Assembly: GCA_964462595.1 (NCBI GenBank)
Contig: CAYWXM010000053.1
Location: 1 to 64,000 of the forward strand
From: SURF-21 sp964462595
Lineage (GTDB): Bacteria; Actinomycetota; Geothermincolia; Geothermincolales; RBG-13-55-18
DNA length: 64,000 bases
Reading direction: 5' to 3'
Positions 14,714 through 24,034 of this stretch are shown piece after piece. Numbering within the stretch: the first letter of the stretch is position 1; each line of letters opens with the position of its first letter. Made by a program: the position numbers and the translations under genes. Under the pieces are notes generated by a model. That model had not been told where the DNA came from. It was given only the letters and a program-made list of their open reading frames with translations, and did not search any database.

Positions 14714-15892
14714 ATGGCAAAGGAACGCAAGGGAATAGAGGTATCGCTGGCCTTAGCGGAGGCGATAGCGCAGACGGATTGCGATGTCATAGCCGCCTAC
14801 CCCATCACCCCGCAGACGCATATCGTAGAGCACCTCTCCGAAATGGTGGCCGACGGGCATCTGGACGCAGAATTCGTGCCGGTGGAGAGCGAACATTCGG
14901 CCATGAGCGTATGCTGCGGCGCGGCTGCCGTGGGCGCCCGCACTTTCACCGCCACCGCTTCGCAGGGGCTGGCCCTGATGGCAGAGATATTCTTCATCGC
15001 CTCGTCCTCGCGGCTGCCCGTGGTCATGGCCCTCGCCAACCGCTCCCTGTCCGGGCCACTGTCAATCTGGAACGATCATACCGACGTCATGATGGTCCGC
15101 GACGGCGGCTGGATTCACGTATTCGTCGAGAATGGACAGGAGGCCTACGATCATGCGTTCTGGGCCTTCCGCGTGGCCGAGGACCCCGCAGTGCGGCTAC
15201 CGGTGGCCTTGAACATCGACGGTTTCATAATGACCCACATGATCGAGCCCATCGACTTCGAGGACGATGAGCTGATCAAGCGTTACATACCCGAATACAG
15301 GATGGAGAAACCCCTGCACCCGGACAACCCGGTTTCCATGGGCTGTTTCGGCATGCCCGAGATATACACGGAAGTGCAGATGGCCCGCGAACAGGCCCTG
15401 GTGGGTTCCTATAAAACCTGCATCAAGGCTTGGGAGGAGTGGGAAGCCCTTACCGGACGGCGGTACCATGCGGTAGAGACCTACCGTGCCGACGATGCCG
15501 AATACTGCATAGTGACCATGGGTTCGCTGGGCGAGACGGCCATGGCGGCCGTGGACGAGCTGAGGGAGCAGGGAGAGAAGGTCGGGGTCATCAAGATCCG
15601 GCTGTGGCGTCCGTTCCCGTTCGATGATTTCCAACGCGCGGCGGCCGGCAAGCACACCTTGATCGTTCTGGACCGCGCCATCAGTTTCGGCGGCCCTGGC
15701 GGTCCGGTGGCCCTGGAGCTCAGGAGCGCCATGTGCAACAGCCCGCAGGCACCGGTGATCGTGGATTTTGTAGCGGGACTGGCGAGCAGGGATGTGACCG
15801 TGGCGGATTTTAAAGCGATCATCCTCGAAGGAAAGGCCAAGGCCGCCGCGGGCGACGTTGCCGGGTTCACGCTTTACGGCCTGCGCGGGTAA
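14714..15892 (+). CDS. porA: 2-oxoacid:acceptor oxidoreductase, alpha subunit
   Basis: A 392-residue alpha subunit with the pyrimidine-binding half of the ThDP enzyme: AAYPITPQTHIVE (about 34-46), EFVPVESEHSAMS (about 58-70), FTATASQGLALM (about 81-92) and the C-terminal domain ending GGPVALE...DFVAGLASRDVT. The YPITPQT and VESEHS motifs are those of pyruvate-type enzymes. It pairs with the beta subunit downstream. Length is normal for PorA. The beta subunit starts 11 bp after this gene. Confidence 0.92.
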   Translation: MAKERKGIEVSLALAEAIAQTDCDVIAAYPITPQTHIVEHLSEMVADGHLDAEFVPVESEHSAMSVCCGAAAVGARTFTATASQGLALMAEIFFIASSSRLPVVMALANRSLSGPLSIWNDHTDVMMVRDGGWIHVFVENGQEAYDHAFWAFRVAEDPAVRLPVALNIDGFIMTHMIEPIDFEDDELIKRYIPEYRMEKPLHPDNPVSMGCFGMPEIYTEVQMAREQALVGSYKTCIKAWEEWEALTGRRYHAVETYRADDAEYCIVTMGSLGETAMAAVDELREQGEKVGVIKIRLWRPFPFDDFQRAAAGKHTLIVLDRAISFGGPGGPVALELRSAMCNSPQAPVIVDFVAGLASRDVTVADFKAIILEGKAKAAAGDVAGFTLYGLRG

Positions 15893-15902
15893 GGAGCAAG
15901 AC

Positions 15903-16829
15903 ATGGACAAATACTCGGTTTACTCGGCAAGACTGGTTGAAAAGGGCGAATATTTCACCTCCGGCCACCGCGCCTGCCAGGGCTGCGCCGAGGCGCTGGC
16001 CGTACGCCTGGTTATGAAGGCCCTGGGTCGCAATACCATAGTGGCCATGGCCACGGGCTGCATGGAGATCGTCTCCTCGCCGCTGCCCACAACGGCCTGG
16101 GAGGTTCCCTGGATCCACGTGGCCTTCGAGAACGCGTCGGCCGTTATCAGCGGTTGCGAGTCCGGCATGAAGGCCATGATGCGCAAGGGGAAACTTACCC
16201 CCAAGAAGATCAACTTCGTGGCCATGGGCGGTGACGGCGCCACGGCCGATATCGGCATGGGCCAGCTCTCCGGAGCCCTGGAACGCGGCCATGACATGAT
16301 CTACATCTGCTATGACAACGAGGCCTATATGAACACCGGCATCCAGCGCTCCAGCTCCACTCCCTGGGGCGCCAGCACCACCACCAGCCCTGCCGGCAAG
16401 ATATCCAAGGGCCAGAATACCCAGAAGAAGGATCTGCCCAAGATCGCCATCGCCCATAATATCCCATACGTGGCCACGGCCTGCCCCAGCTTTCCCTTCG
16501 ACCTCATGGAGAAAGTCCAGAAGGCCGCCGCCATCCAGGGCCCGGCGTATCTGCACATACTCTCGGTATGCCCCACGGGCTGGCGCATCCCGCCGGAAGA
16601 GGCCATCAGATATGGGCGCCTGGCCGTGAACACCTGCGTGTTCCCGCTCTACGAATACGAGTACGGAAAATACCGTCTGACCTACAGACCGTCCCCTGTC
16701 CTGCCCGTGAGTGAATATATCGAGGGACAGGGCCGCTTCCGGCACCTGATGCCCGAGGACATCGAGGCTATCCAGGAACGCACCATGGCGGAATACCATA
16801 AACTGGTAAAGCTCAGCGAAGAGGATTGA
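15903..16829 (+). CDS. porB: 2-oxoacid:acceptor oxidoreductase, beta subunit
   Basis: A 308-residue beta subunit that binds ThDP diphosphate and the proximal [4Fe-4S] cluster. SGHRACQGCAEAL (about 19-31) carries the first cluster cysteines, MGGDGATADIGMG (about 105-117) is the ThDP/Mg motif, and YDNEAYMNTGIQRSSSTPWGA follows. ATG 15903 is taken (AAGGAG upstream); a frame from 15858 would add 15 residues overlapping porA. With the three genes before it this makes a complete PorGDAB set. Confidence 0.92.
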   Translation: MDKYSVYSARLVEKGEYFTSGHRACQGCAEALAVRLVMKALGRNTIVAMATGCMEIVSSPLPTTAWEVPWIHVAFENASAVISGCESGMKAMMRKGKLTPKKINFVAMGGDGATADIGMGQLSGALERGHDMIYICYDNEAYMNTGIQRSSSTPWGASTTTSPAGKISKGQNTQKKDLPKIAIAHNIPYVATACPSFPFDLMEKVQKAAAIQGPAYLHILSVCPTGWRIPPEEAIRYGRLAVNTCVFPLYEYEYGKYRLTYRPSPVLPVSEYIEGQGRFRHLMPEDIEAIQERTMAEYHKLVKLSEED

Positions 16830-16833
16830 TCAC

Positions 16834-17295
16834 ATGACTGACATGACCCAGCTCGACCGCATCATAGACCGTTACGAAAGGACGGAGGAATCACTGCTGG
16901 CCATCCTGCAGGACTTCCAGCGCGAGTTCCACTATGTCCCCGAGGAGGGCATACGACGCCTCAGCGAGGTCATGGAGGTACCGGAGAGCAAGATCTACGC
17001 CATGGGCACCTTCTACAAGGCCCTTTCGCTCACCCCGCGCGGCAGGCACACCATCAAGGTCTGCACGGGTACGGCCTGCCATCTCAAGGGGGCGCCGCAG
17101 ATCCTGGAGACATTGGAGCGGGAGCTGAAGGTGAAACGCAACGGCACCACGGCGGATGGAGAGTTCACGCTGGAATGCGTCAACTGCGTGGGGGCCTGCG
17201 CCATGGCGCCGTTGACCCTGGTCGACGAGAAATACCATGGGCAGACCCGCTCCTCAAAGATCATGGGTATCATCAAGAAACAGATGGGGAGTTAG
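16834..17295 (+). CDS. NuoE/HndA-like [2Fe-2S] subunit
   Basis: A 153-residue thioredoxin-like [2Fe-2S] protein of the 24-kDa NADH dehydrogenase family. Cluster cysteines lie in VCTGTACHLKGA (about 76-87) and CVNCVGACAMAP (about 113-124); the N-terminal helical part contains YVPEEGIRRLSEVM. It works beside a NuoF-like flavoprotein to take up or deliver electrons at NAD(P)H. It begins 4 bp after porB, so the NADH module is co-transcribed with the 2-oxoacid enzyme. No hydrogenase gene accompanies it. Confidence 0.9.
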   Translation: MTDMTQLDRIIDRYERTEESLLAILQDFQREFHYVPEEGIRRLSEVMEVPESKIYAMGTFYKALSLTPRGRHTIKVCTGTACHLKGAPQILETLERELKVKRNGTTADGEFTLECVNCVGACAMAPLTLVDEKYHGQTRSSKIMGIIKKQMGS

Positions 17296-17299
17296 GGAC

Positions 17300-19156
17300 A
17301 TGGGAGCCGTCAACTCCGTCGAGCAGCTGGAAGCTTACCGTCAAGAGCTGGCGGCCGCGACCGTAAGCGATCTGCCTACCGTGATGATCTGCTTCGGAAC
17401 CGGCTGCCAGGCAAACGGGTCCAGGCTGGTGGCCGAGACTTTCGCCGACATCATCAAGGAACAAGGGCTCGAGCTGAACGTGAACATCGGCATCAAGACC
17501 ACGGGCTGCCACGGTTACTGCGAGAACGGGCCGCTGGTGGCGCTCCAGCCGCAGGGTATCCTCTACCTCAAGGTAAAGCCCGATGACGTGCTGGAGATCG
17601 TGGAGGAATCCATCAAGGGCGGCCGCATCGTGGAGCGGCTCATCTACAAGGACAAGACCACGTCGGAGATGATAGCCGAATACAGCGAGATCCCGTTCTA
17701 CAAGCACCAGCACCGCATCGCATTGCGGCACATAGGTTCCGTAGACCCTGCCAGCATCGACGACTATATCCTGGCGGGCGGCTATGCCGGCCTGGCCAAG
17801 GCGCTGGCGATGAAACCGGACGACATCATCACCGAGATCGAGAATTCGGGCCTGCGCGGCCGCGGCGGCGGCGGCTTCCCCACCGGGACCAAGTGGCGCT
17901 CCTGCGTTGCCGTGGACAGCGATGTCCGCTACGTGCTGTGCAACGGCGACGAAGGCGATCCGGGAGCTTTCATGGACCGCTCGATCATGGAAGGCGACCC
18001 GCACTCCGTGATCGAGGGCATGATCATCGGAGGCATCGCCATAGGGGCGCACAGGGGTTACATCTACGTGCGCGACGAGTATCCCCTGGCGGTCCAGAAC
18101 CTCAGCTCCGCCCTCGAGGCGGCGCGCGAGAAGGGCCTGATGGGCAGGGACATCCTGGGCAGCGGCTTCGCCTTCGACATCAGTATCAGCCGCGGTGGCG
18201 GCGCCTTCGTGTGCGGCGAATCCTCGGCCCTGATGCGCTCCGTGGGAGGCGATGTGGGCGAACCCCGCGCAAAATACATCCGTTCGGTCGAAAAGGGCCT
18301 GTACGACAAGCCCACGGTCCTCAACAACGTCGAGACCTGGACCAACGTGCCCGAGATCATCCTCAAGGGCGCGGAATGGTACGCCAGCATGGGGACCGAA
18401 AGCTCCAAGGGCACCAAGGTCTTCTCCCTGGTGGGCAAGGTCAACAACACCGGCCTGGTGGAAGTGCCCATGGGCATCTCCATACGCGAGCTGGTCGAGA
18501 ACATCGGCGGCGGCATCCTGGGTGGCAAGAAGTTCAAGGCGGTCCAGACCGGAGGTCCCTCCGGCGGCTGTATCCCCGAGCACATGGCGGACCTGCCGAT
18601 TGATTTCGACAGCCTGACCGATGCCGGGTCCATGATGGGCTCGGGCGGCATCATCGTCATGGACGAGGATACCTGCATGGTGGACGTGGCCAAGTATTTC
18701 ATCAACTTCCTGGTGGAGGAGTCATGCGGGAAGTGCACCCCCTGCCGGGACGGCCTGCCGCGCATGCTGGACCTGCTCACCGACATCACCGAGGGCCGCG
18801 GCGGGGAGGAGCACGTGCCCATGCTGGAGGAGCTGTGCGAACTGCTGACCTGGGGGGCGTTATGCGGCCTGGGGACCTCGGCCGCCAACCCGGTGCTCTC
18901 CACTATAAAGTACTTCCGCGATGAGTACGACGCCCACATCAGGGATAAGAAGTGCCCTGCCGGGGTGTGCAAGGCGCTCATCACCTATACGATAGACCCG
19001 GAAGAGTGCACCGGGTGTCATCTGTGCGCCAAGAGCTGCCCGCAGGAATGCATCACGGGCGAGCCCAAGGAAGTCCACGTGATAGATACGGAAAAGTGTA
19101 TCAAGTGCGGCATCTGCAAGGATGTTTGCACCTTCGATGCAGTGAGGATCTCATAG
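17300..19156 (+). CDS. NuoF/HndC-like NAD(P)H-binding flavoprotein
   Basis: A 618-residue fusion. N-terminal thioredoxin-like [2Fe-2S] domain (CFGTGCQANGS near 30-40, TTGCHGYCENGP near 70-81); FMN- and NADH-binding core with GLRGRGGGGFPTGTKW (about 181-196) and NGDEGDPGAFMDR; a [4Fe-4S] site in ESCGKCTPCRDG (about 473-484); and a C-terminal double ferredoxin domain (CTGCHLCAKSCP, CIKCGICKDVC). This is the layout of HndC and of the flavin subunits of bifurcating enzymes. It would exchange electrons between NAD(P)H and iron-sulfur partners. ATG 17300 fits the family start. The next gene begins after 1 bp. Confidence 0.9.
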   Translation: MGAVNSVEQLEAYRQELAAATVSDLPTVMICFGTGCQANGSRLVAETFADIIKEQGLELNVNIGIKTTGCHGYCENGPLVALQPQGILYLKVKPDDVLEIVEESIKGGRIVERLIYKDKTTSEMIAEYSEIPFYKHQHRIALRHIGSVDPASIDDYILAGGYAGLAKALAMKPDDIITEIENSGLRGRGGGGFPTGTKWRSCVAVDSDVRYVLCNGDEGDPGAFMDRSIMEGDPHSVIEGMIIGGIAIGAHRGYIYVRDEYPLAVQNLSSALEAAREKGLMGRDILGSGFAFDISISRGGGAFVCGESSALMRSVGGDVGEPRAKYIRSVEKGLYDKPTVLNNVETWTNVPEIILKGAEWYASMGTESSKGTKVFSLVGKVNNTGLVEVPMGISIRELVENIGGGILGGKKFKAVQTGGPSGGCIPEHMADLPIDFDSLTDAGSMMGSGGIIVMDEDTCMVDVAKYFINFLVEESCGKCTPCRDGLPRMLDLLTDITEGRGGEEHVPMLEELCELLTWGALCGLGTSAANPVLSTIKYFRDEYDAHIRDKKCPAGVCKALITYTIDPEECTGCHLCAKSCPQECITGEPKEVHVIDTEKCIKCGICKDVCTFDAVRIS

Positions 19157-19157
19157 C

Positions 19158-19886
19158 ATGGAAAAGATAAGCGTGATCATCGACGGCAGGACCTTCGAGG
19201 CCGTGAAAGACCAGTGCGTGCTGGAAGTGGCGCACGAGAACGGTATCTACATCCCTTCGTTGTGCTATAACAGCGAGGTGCCGAGCAGCGGCGGCTCCTG
19301 CCGCGTCTGCCTGGTGGAGGCCCATCAGCGAGGCCGGATGAGATTGGTCACTTCCTGCAACTACCCCGTGCGCGAGGGCCTGGAGATAAAGACGGATACC
19401 CCCCTGGTGCACAGGATCCGCAGGGGCGTGCTGGAACTGCTGATGGCGCGCGTGCCGGATTCGGAAGTCATACGGGAGATGGCCGCCGCTGAAGGGCTGA
19501 CCGAGGTCCGCTTCCGCCTGGATGAGGGCGAGAACAACCGCTACAAGTGTATCGCCTGCGCTTTGTGCACCAGCGTCTGCGCCGAAGTGGTGGGCGTTTC
19601 CGCCATAGCCATGGTCAACCGCGGAGCGGACAAGAAGCCAGCCACCCCCTATTATAAGCCGTCGGACGTGTGCATAGGCTGTGGCGCTTGCGCCTATGCC
19701 TGCCCCACCGGAGCCATCACCATGGAGGAGAAGGATGGGGTGCGCCGCATATGGGGTAAAGATTTCAAGATGGTCAAATGCAGCGTCTGCGGTACCCCTT
19801 ACATCCCGGAAGCCCAGGTAGACTGGATAGTGAAAACAACCGGCAAGGACAGGTCCTTCTTCGATAAATGCCCGGATCACAGGTAA
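19158..19886 (+). CDS. NuoG/HndD-like iron-sulfur subunit without H-cluster
   Basis: A 242-residue electron-transfer subunit. An N-terminal [2Fe-2S] domain (SLCYNSEVPSSGGSCRVCLVE, last Cys in TSCNYP) is followed by a region where the usual His-Cys3 cluster is lost (HRIRRGVLELLMAR), then two [4Fe-4S] sites, CIACALCTSVC and CIGCGACAYACP, and a final CSVCG...CP group that could bind metal. The hydrogenase catalytic domain is absent, so it is not a hydrogenase despite its HndD-like start. Together with the two genes before it, it would join the 2-oxoacid oxidoreductase to NAD(P)+. Last gene of the operon. Confidence 0.85.
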   Translation: MEKISVIIDGRTFEAVKDQCVLEVAHENGIYIPSLCYNSEVPSSGGSCRVCLVEAHQRGRMRLVTSCNYPVREGLEIKTDTPLVHRIRRGVLELLMARVPDSEVIREMAAAEGLTEVRFRLDEGENNRYKCIACALCTSVCAEVVGVSAIAMVNRGADKKPATPYYKPSDVCIGCGACAYACPTGAITMEEKDGVRRIWGKDFKMVKCSVCGTPYIPEAQVDWIVKTTGKDRSFFDKCPDHR

Positions 19887-19889
19887 AGT

Positions 19890-19907
19890 CCCCGGGGCGC
19901 GCCGGGG
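19890..19907 (+). terminator. GC-rich hairpin at the end of the operon
   Basis: CCCCGG (19890-19895) and CCGGGG (19902-19907) form a stem starting 4 bp after the last stop. There is no T run, so it may be a Rho-assisted or RNA-stabilising hairpin. Confidence 0.4.
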
Positions 19908-20040
19908 CTGCCCTGCCCAGGCTGGAGCTACAAAGGTTTTCGTGGAGGCTTTCGAGGATGCGGAAGGGCTGCATCTGGTAATAAGAAGTACAAGATAAAT
20001 TATCCATACCATGAATGATATCTATTCATATCATGAATAG

Positions 20041-20258
20041 AATATAAGCGCTGAAATTCGGCACCTGAAGATGGTACGTGCCATGGCGGAGCATTTCTTC
20101 TCTGCCTGGGGGGAGGTAGGCCTGCTCGTCAACAACCCCGGGATGAACGGCGGAGGAGATGCAGGCGACATCCCCGCCGAGGAATGGAAAGAGGTCATAG
20201 ACGCCAACCTCCTGGGCGTGGTGCATGCATGCCACGCCTTCGTCCCCAGGATGGATTC
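20041..20258 (+). pseudogene. SDR dehydrogenase remnant
   Basis: A frame reading EHFFSAWGEVGLLVNNPGMN, GDIPAEEWKEVIDANLLGVV and HAFVPRM matches the middle of a classical short-chain dehydrogenase (NNAG motif here NNPG). The nucleotide-binding N-terminus, the catalytic YxxxK part and a start codon are missing, and stops flank the piece. It is a fragment with no likely function, lying between the 2-oxoacid operon and a convergent beta-lactamase-like gene. Confidence 0.7.
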
Positions 20259-20404
20259 CCAAGGAAATCCCCGGCTGCTATCAAAAGCAGGCAGGTAGGG
20301 CAAAGGGCGGGCGGCGTCTCAGGTCTAAATGGATGGGGAGGGCTCGATTTGCCGGCGCGGTCACGGCGCTCGGACTAGTTCTGCCTTCTGCCGCCGGCTC
20401 CTTT

Positions 20405-21544
20405 CTACTTCGAATCCTCTGCGTTCATTATTCTCGCGAGCCGGGTGAAAAGCGTCAGTGCCATGAATGCATCGTCATTGGGGGACTTGTTCAAGAGCAC
20501 AACGATGGTCGTTCCGGTCTCGGGTGAGTGGAAGGCTGCGTTGGTGTAGCCGAGCCCGTCCCCGGGGTGGCCGAGGAACCCTTCGCAGGACAGTATCCCG
20601 AGGCCATACTTCACTGGGACCCCGAAGTAATCGTAATCACCCGGGACGAAGGTGACCCGTTGTTCCTGTGTGCCCGGGCTGAGGAGGTCGCCGTTGGCGA
20701 GCGCGGTCACCCAGGTCTTCAGATCGTCGAGATCGGATATCAGCGCTCCGGAAGCGCCCATCCCCGAGGGGTTGAACAGGTAGGCGGCGTCCGTCAATTC
20801 CCCACCATCTCCCGCGATGTATCCATGCACAGGGGCGCCCTCGATGCCGGTTCCCTCCGGGTAATAGGTTTCAGCAAGGTTAAGCTCGTCGACCAGCCTG
20901 GACTGGATCTCGGAGGCGATATCTTTGCCCGTGATCTTCTCGACGATCATGGCCAGGATGATCGAGTTCGTGTTGGAATATTTCCAGCTCTCTCCCGGGG
21001 GGAAGTCCGGCGGATGGGCGGTGGCGAGGGCTACCAGCTCCTCAGGCTCCCACACCTTGTCCGGGTCCTCGGTATATTTCCGCATGAACGTCTCGTCGTC
21101 GGAATAATTGAATATCCCGGCGGTCATATCGCAGAGCTGCCGTATGGTAATGCGGTCGGCATTGGGGATATCCGGGTAGAACTCTGCCAGCTTATCTTCC
21201 AGGCCAAGCTTCCCCTCGTCGACCAGTTCGAGCACCACGGTTACCGTGAAAGTCTTGGTTATACTGCAGATGCGCACCCTGTCGGCGCTGTCCATATCCG
21301 CTCCGGCTTCGATGTCGGCTTTTCCCTTCAGCATGACCATGTCGCCGCTCTTGGGGCTCCACACCCCTACCATGGCACCGGGTATTCCGTACTCCGACAT
21401 GGCCTCATCGACGACTTGCTCCAGCCTGCTCTTCAGGTCCGCCGGCATGGACGTGCTGCCGCAGGAGGCCAGCGGCAGGATCATGACGGTCACTAAAAAC
21501 AGGGTAACGCCGAACCTGAGGATACTCAGGAAACCGGGACTCAT
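20405..21544 (-). CDS. Beta-lactamase-fold serine hydrolase, lipoprotein
   Basis: A 379-residue exported lipoprotein. The signal ends in the lipobox LASC (Cys about 28). The penicillin-binding-protein-like fold shows the SxxK motif in CSITKTF (about 93-99), YSN in WKYSNTNS and a third motif HPGDG near residue 345. The family includes D-aminopeptidases, esterases and class C-like enzymes, so antibiotic resistance should not be assumed. AAAGGAGG lies upstream of the ATG. It is oriented away from the two larger paralogues that follow, with about 250 bp between the divergent starts. Confidence 0.88.
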   Translation of the reverse strand: MSPGFLSILRFGVTLFLVTVMILPLASCGSTSMPADLKSRLEQVVDEAMSEYGIPGAMVGVWSPKSGDMVMLKGKADIEAGADMDSADRVRICSITKTFTVTVVLELVDEGKLGLEDKLAEFYPDIPNADRITIRQLCDMTAGIFNYSDDETFMRKYTEDPDKVWEPEELVALATAHPPDFPPGESWKYSNTNSIILAMIVEKITGKDIASEIQSRLVDELNLAETYYPEGTGIEGAPVHGYIAGDGGELTDAAYLFNPSGMGASGALISDLDDLKTWVTALANGDLLSPGTQEQRVTFVPGDYDYFGVPVKYGLGILSCEGFLGHPGDGLGYTNAAFHSPETGTTIVVLLNKSPNDDAFMALTLFTRLARIMNAEDSK

Positions 21545-21792
21545 CGCAATCCCTCCTTTTTCGTGTGTTCGACCTTTCTACCGATGTCCTCTACGCCTGC
21601 ATAGCCCAGTATTCATCGCGTCTCGGGATAAGAACGTATAAACAGTGTTTCTTCTCCCGCTCGGGATCATTCACTTCTCTCTATCGGCCCGGTTCAGTGC
21701 CTCATAAAGAGCCCGTACGCGGGTGGTCGCCGTGCGGGACTCAATCAAATGGGTTAAATCACCGACATTTAGCATTGAGTAAAGGAGGTTTC

Positions 21793-23907
21793 GTGCGAAC
21801 AACATCAAGAATCCTGCGCGTCCTTATCGTGCTGGCGCTCCTGTGCTCCCTTTCGTCGCTCGCGGCCTGTCAGAGCGGCGGCGATCAAGGCATGTACGAA
21901 ATGACCATCGAGGCTACGCGTGCGGAGGTCTGGAAAGGGATCAATGCGGGCAAGACGAGCAGCGCAAGCGTGGCCATATTGGATGACGGTAAGGTCGTAT
22001 ATTCCGAGGGTTTCGGTATGGCAGACCGCGAGAGCAGCGTTCCGGCCACGCCCGAGACGATCTATAACGTGGGTTCGGTAAGCAAGACGTTCTGTTCGAC
22101 CGCTGTGATGTTGCTTGTCGATGACGGCAAGCTGGAGCTGGATACCCCCGTGGTGCAATACCTGCCCGAGTTCGAGATGGCGGACCCGAGGTTTAAGGAG
22201 ATCACGGTCAGGATGCTGCTCGACCACAGCTCGGGTATACCGGGCACGACATGTGCGAACAACTTCGGATACGAGTACAACGAAGGAGTATATGAAGACG
22301 TCCTCGCCAACCTGGCGGATTCGCGCCTGAAGGCGGCACCAGGCGAGACGGCACCTTACTGTAACGACGGTTTCACCCTGGCCGAGATGCTGGTGGCCAG
22401 GGTCAGCGGCATCGATTACATGGACTTCCTCTCGGAGAATATCTTCAAGCCCCTGTCGCTCGAAAGGACCGGCTTGAGCGTGGGCATGCGCGAAGGCGGC
22501 GATATCGCCGCCTGCTATCAGGTCGACCCGCCGGCGAAGATGCCGCCGGAGGTGCTCTCCATCATCGGGGCCGGCGGGCTGTCATCGACGGCGGAAGACC
22601 TGGTGATGTTTGCCGACAGTTTCTCCGGCGGCGGCAACCGGATCCTTAGCGGAGAATCGATAGCCGAGATGACGCAAGCGCAACCGTCGCGGTTCGCGAG
22701 AGCCGCGGTAGAGGAAGAGGGTATAAACCCTGAGGCCTCCTGGGGGCTGGGGCTCGACATCGTGGATGCCCCGTACTACAGGGAAAAGGACATCAAGGTG
22801 ATAGGCAAGGGCGGCAGCGCCATCGATTATCACGCCATGATGCTATCCGCACCCGAGGAGAGGATTTCCGTGGCCGTCGTGCAGGCGGGCAAGGGAAACG
22901 ACACCTCGGAGGTGGCCTTGCTCATGCTCGATTCCCTCCTGCAGGCAAAGGGATTGCTGGAGGAAGAGGAACCTACCGCCAGCACCACGCTTACACCGCA
23001 GCCCATCCCGCAAGAGTACGCAGAATTCTCGGGCTACTACGCGAGCTCGGATTCGCTGTACCGGATGACCGTCGATCTCGAGAAGAACCTCGTCACCATG
23101 GACACCCTGTCGGGCGACGAGGTCGTGGAGTCCGACACCCTTGCCTACCGCGACGGTCTTTTCTCCGCGGACGAAAACGCAAGGCATGCGTTAATCTCGG
23201 TCGGCGGCCACAGCTACCTGCTCAACACGGTATTCAACGACCGGCTCTATATGACCGCGGCTGAAAAGCTCGTTGCCGTCACGGAGCCGGTAACCCTGGC
23301 ACGAGATGTCAATGGAGCGCGGTGGCTGAGGAGGAACGTCAAGCCGTTCGAGGAAATGGTGTTCTCTGCGACGCACATCCTGACCTCGCTGACCCCGAGC
23401 GACCTTCCGGGGTACGTCGACTTCTCCGGTATCAAGCGGATCGAATCGCCGGAGTTCGCGGGCATGGTATCCGATGGTGTCCGGGACCAGACCGAGCTGA
23501 CGTTGGTGGATAAAGGCGGCGAGACCTGGGCGCAGGTGTCCGACATGCTCTACTTCCCGGTAGAAAATGCGACACCCCTGGGAAACGGCGGGGAGGAAGT
23601 GACCATAGGTGAGGATGGTTACAACGAATGGTTCGAGGCCGGTGAGGACCTCGTGGTCGGTTTTACGTTCCCGGCCGGGGCCAGGGTCATCGCGTTCTCC
23701 GCTGATGGTTCGCCTTTCTATGACAGCATTATAGATAGCGGAGAGGTTTTCGTTCCCGCGGGGTCTTTCATCGAACTGGCGGGAATGCCGGGGGACGTCC
23801 TGGGAATAACAGGGGGTCAAGTCTCGAACATCGAGTCAACTCACTGTATCTTCCATTTTCAGACTGTTGATCTCCTGGCCGTGCAGCTCGATGCGAGTCT
23901 TCGATAA
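21793..23907 (+). CDS. Large beta-lactamase-fold lipoprotein (paralogue 1)
   Basis: A 704-residue exported lipoprotein. GTG 21793 is preferred because AAAGGAGG lies just upstream and a signal peptide with lipobox LAAC follows directly; a frame from 21565 adds 76 unlikely residues. The serine hydrolase domain has SVSK (SxxK), YCN and GKGG motifs in its first 350 residues. Two further C-terminal beta-rich domains follow (about 400-500 and 520-690), the latter with GYNEWFEAGEDLVVGFTFP. The last 30 residues, from about 23820, do not match the paralogue and read like replaced sequence. It is outward facing and probably acts on peptidoglycan peptides or small esters. Confidence 0.85.
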   Translation: MRTTSRILRVLIVLALLCSLSSLAACQSGGDQGMYEMTIEATRAEVWKGINAGKTSSASVAILDDGKVVYSEGFGMADRESSVPATPETIYNVGSVSKTFCSTAVMLLVDDGKLELDTPVVQYLPEFEMADPRFKEITVRMLLDHSSGIPGTTCANNFGYEYNEGVYEDVLANLADSRLKAAPGETAPYCNDGFTLAEMLVARVSGIDYMDFLSENIFKPLSLERTGLSVGMREGGDIAACYQVDPPAKMPPEVLSIIGAGGLSSTAEDLVMFADSFSGGGNRILSGESIAEMTQAQPSRFARAAVEEEGINPEASWGLGLDIVDAPYYREKDIKVIGKGGSAIDYHAMMLSAPEERISVAVVQAGKGNDTSEVALLMLDSLLQAKGLLEEEEPTASTTLTPQPIPQEYAEFSGYYASSDSLYRMTVDLEKNLVTMDTLSGDEVVESDTLAYRDGLFSADENARHALISVGGHSYLLNTVFNDRLYMTAAEKLVAVTEPVTLARDVNGARWLRRNVKPFEEMVFSATHILTSLTPSDLPGYVDFSGIKRIESPEFAGMVSDGVRDQTELTLVDKGGETWAQVSDMLYFPVENATPLGNGGEEVTIGEDGYNEWFEAGEDLVVGFTFPAGARVIAFSADGSPFYDSIIDSGEVFVPAGSFIELAGMPGDVLGITGGQVSNIESTHCIFHFQTVDLLAVQLDASLR

Positions 23908-24034
23908 CCAATATATGGTATATATCTCGACATTCGAGACCTGATTCCCCAAGGCAAGAGGAATACAGTCTGTGCGGGAAATACCGAATAGAATATTGAA
24001 CACAGGCCATTAAGCAGAAGGAGAGGTTCTCAAC

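Noticed and set aside
19158..19886. [FeFe]-hydrogenase subunit HndD
   Set aside because: The H-cluster domain is absent; only the N-terminal electron-transfer part is present.
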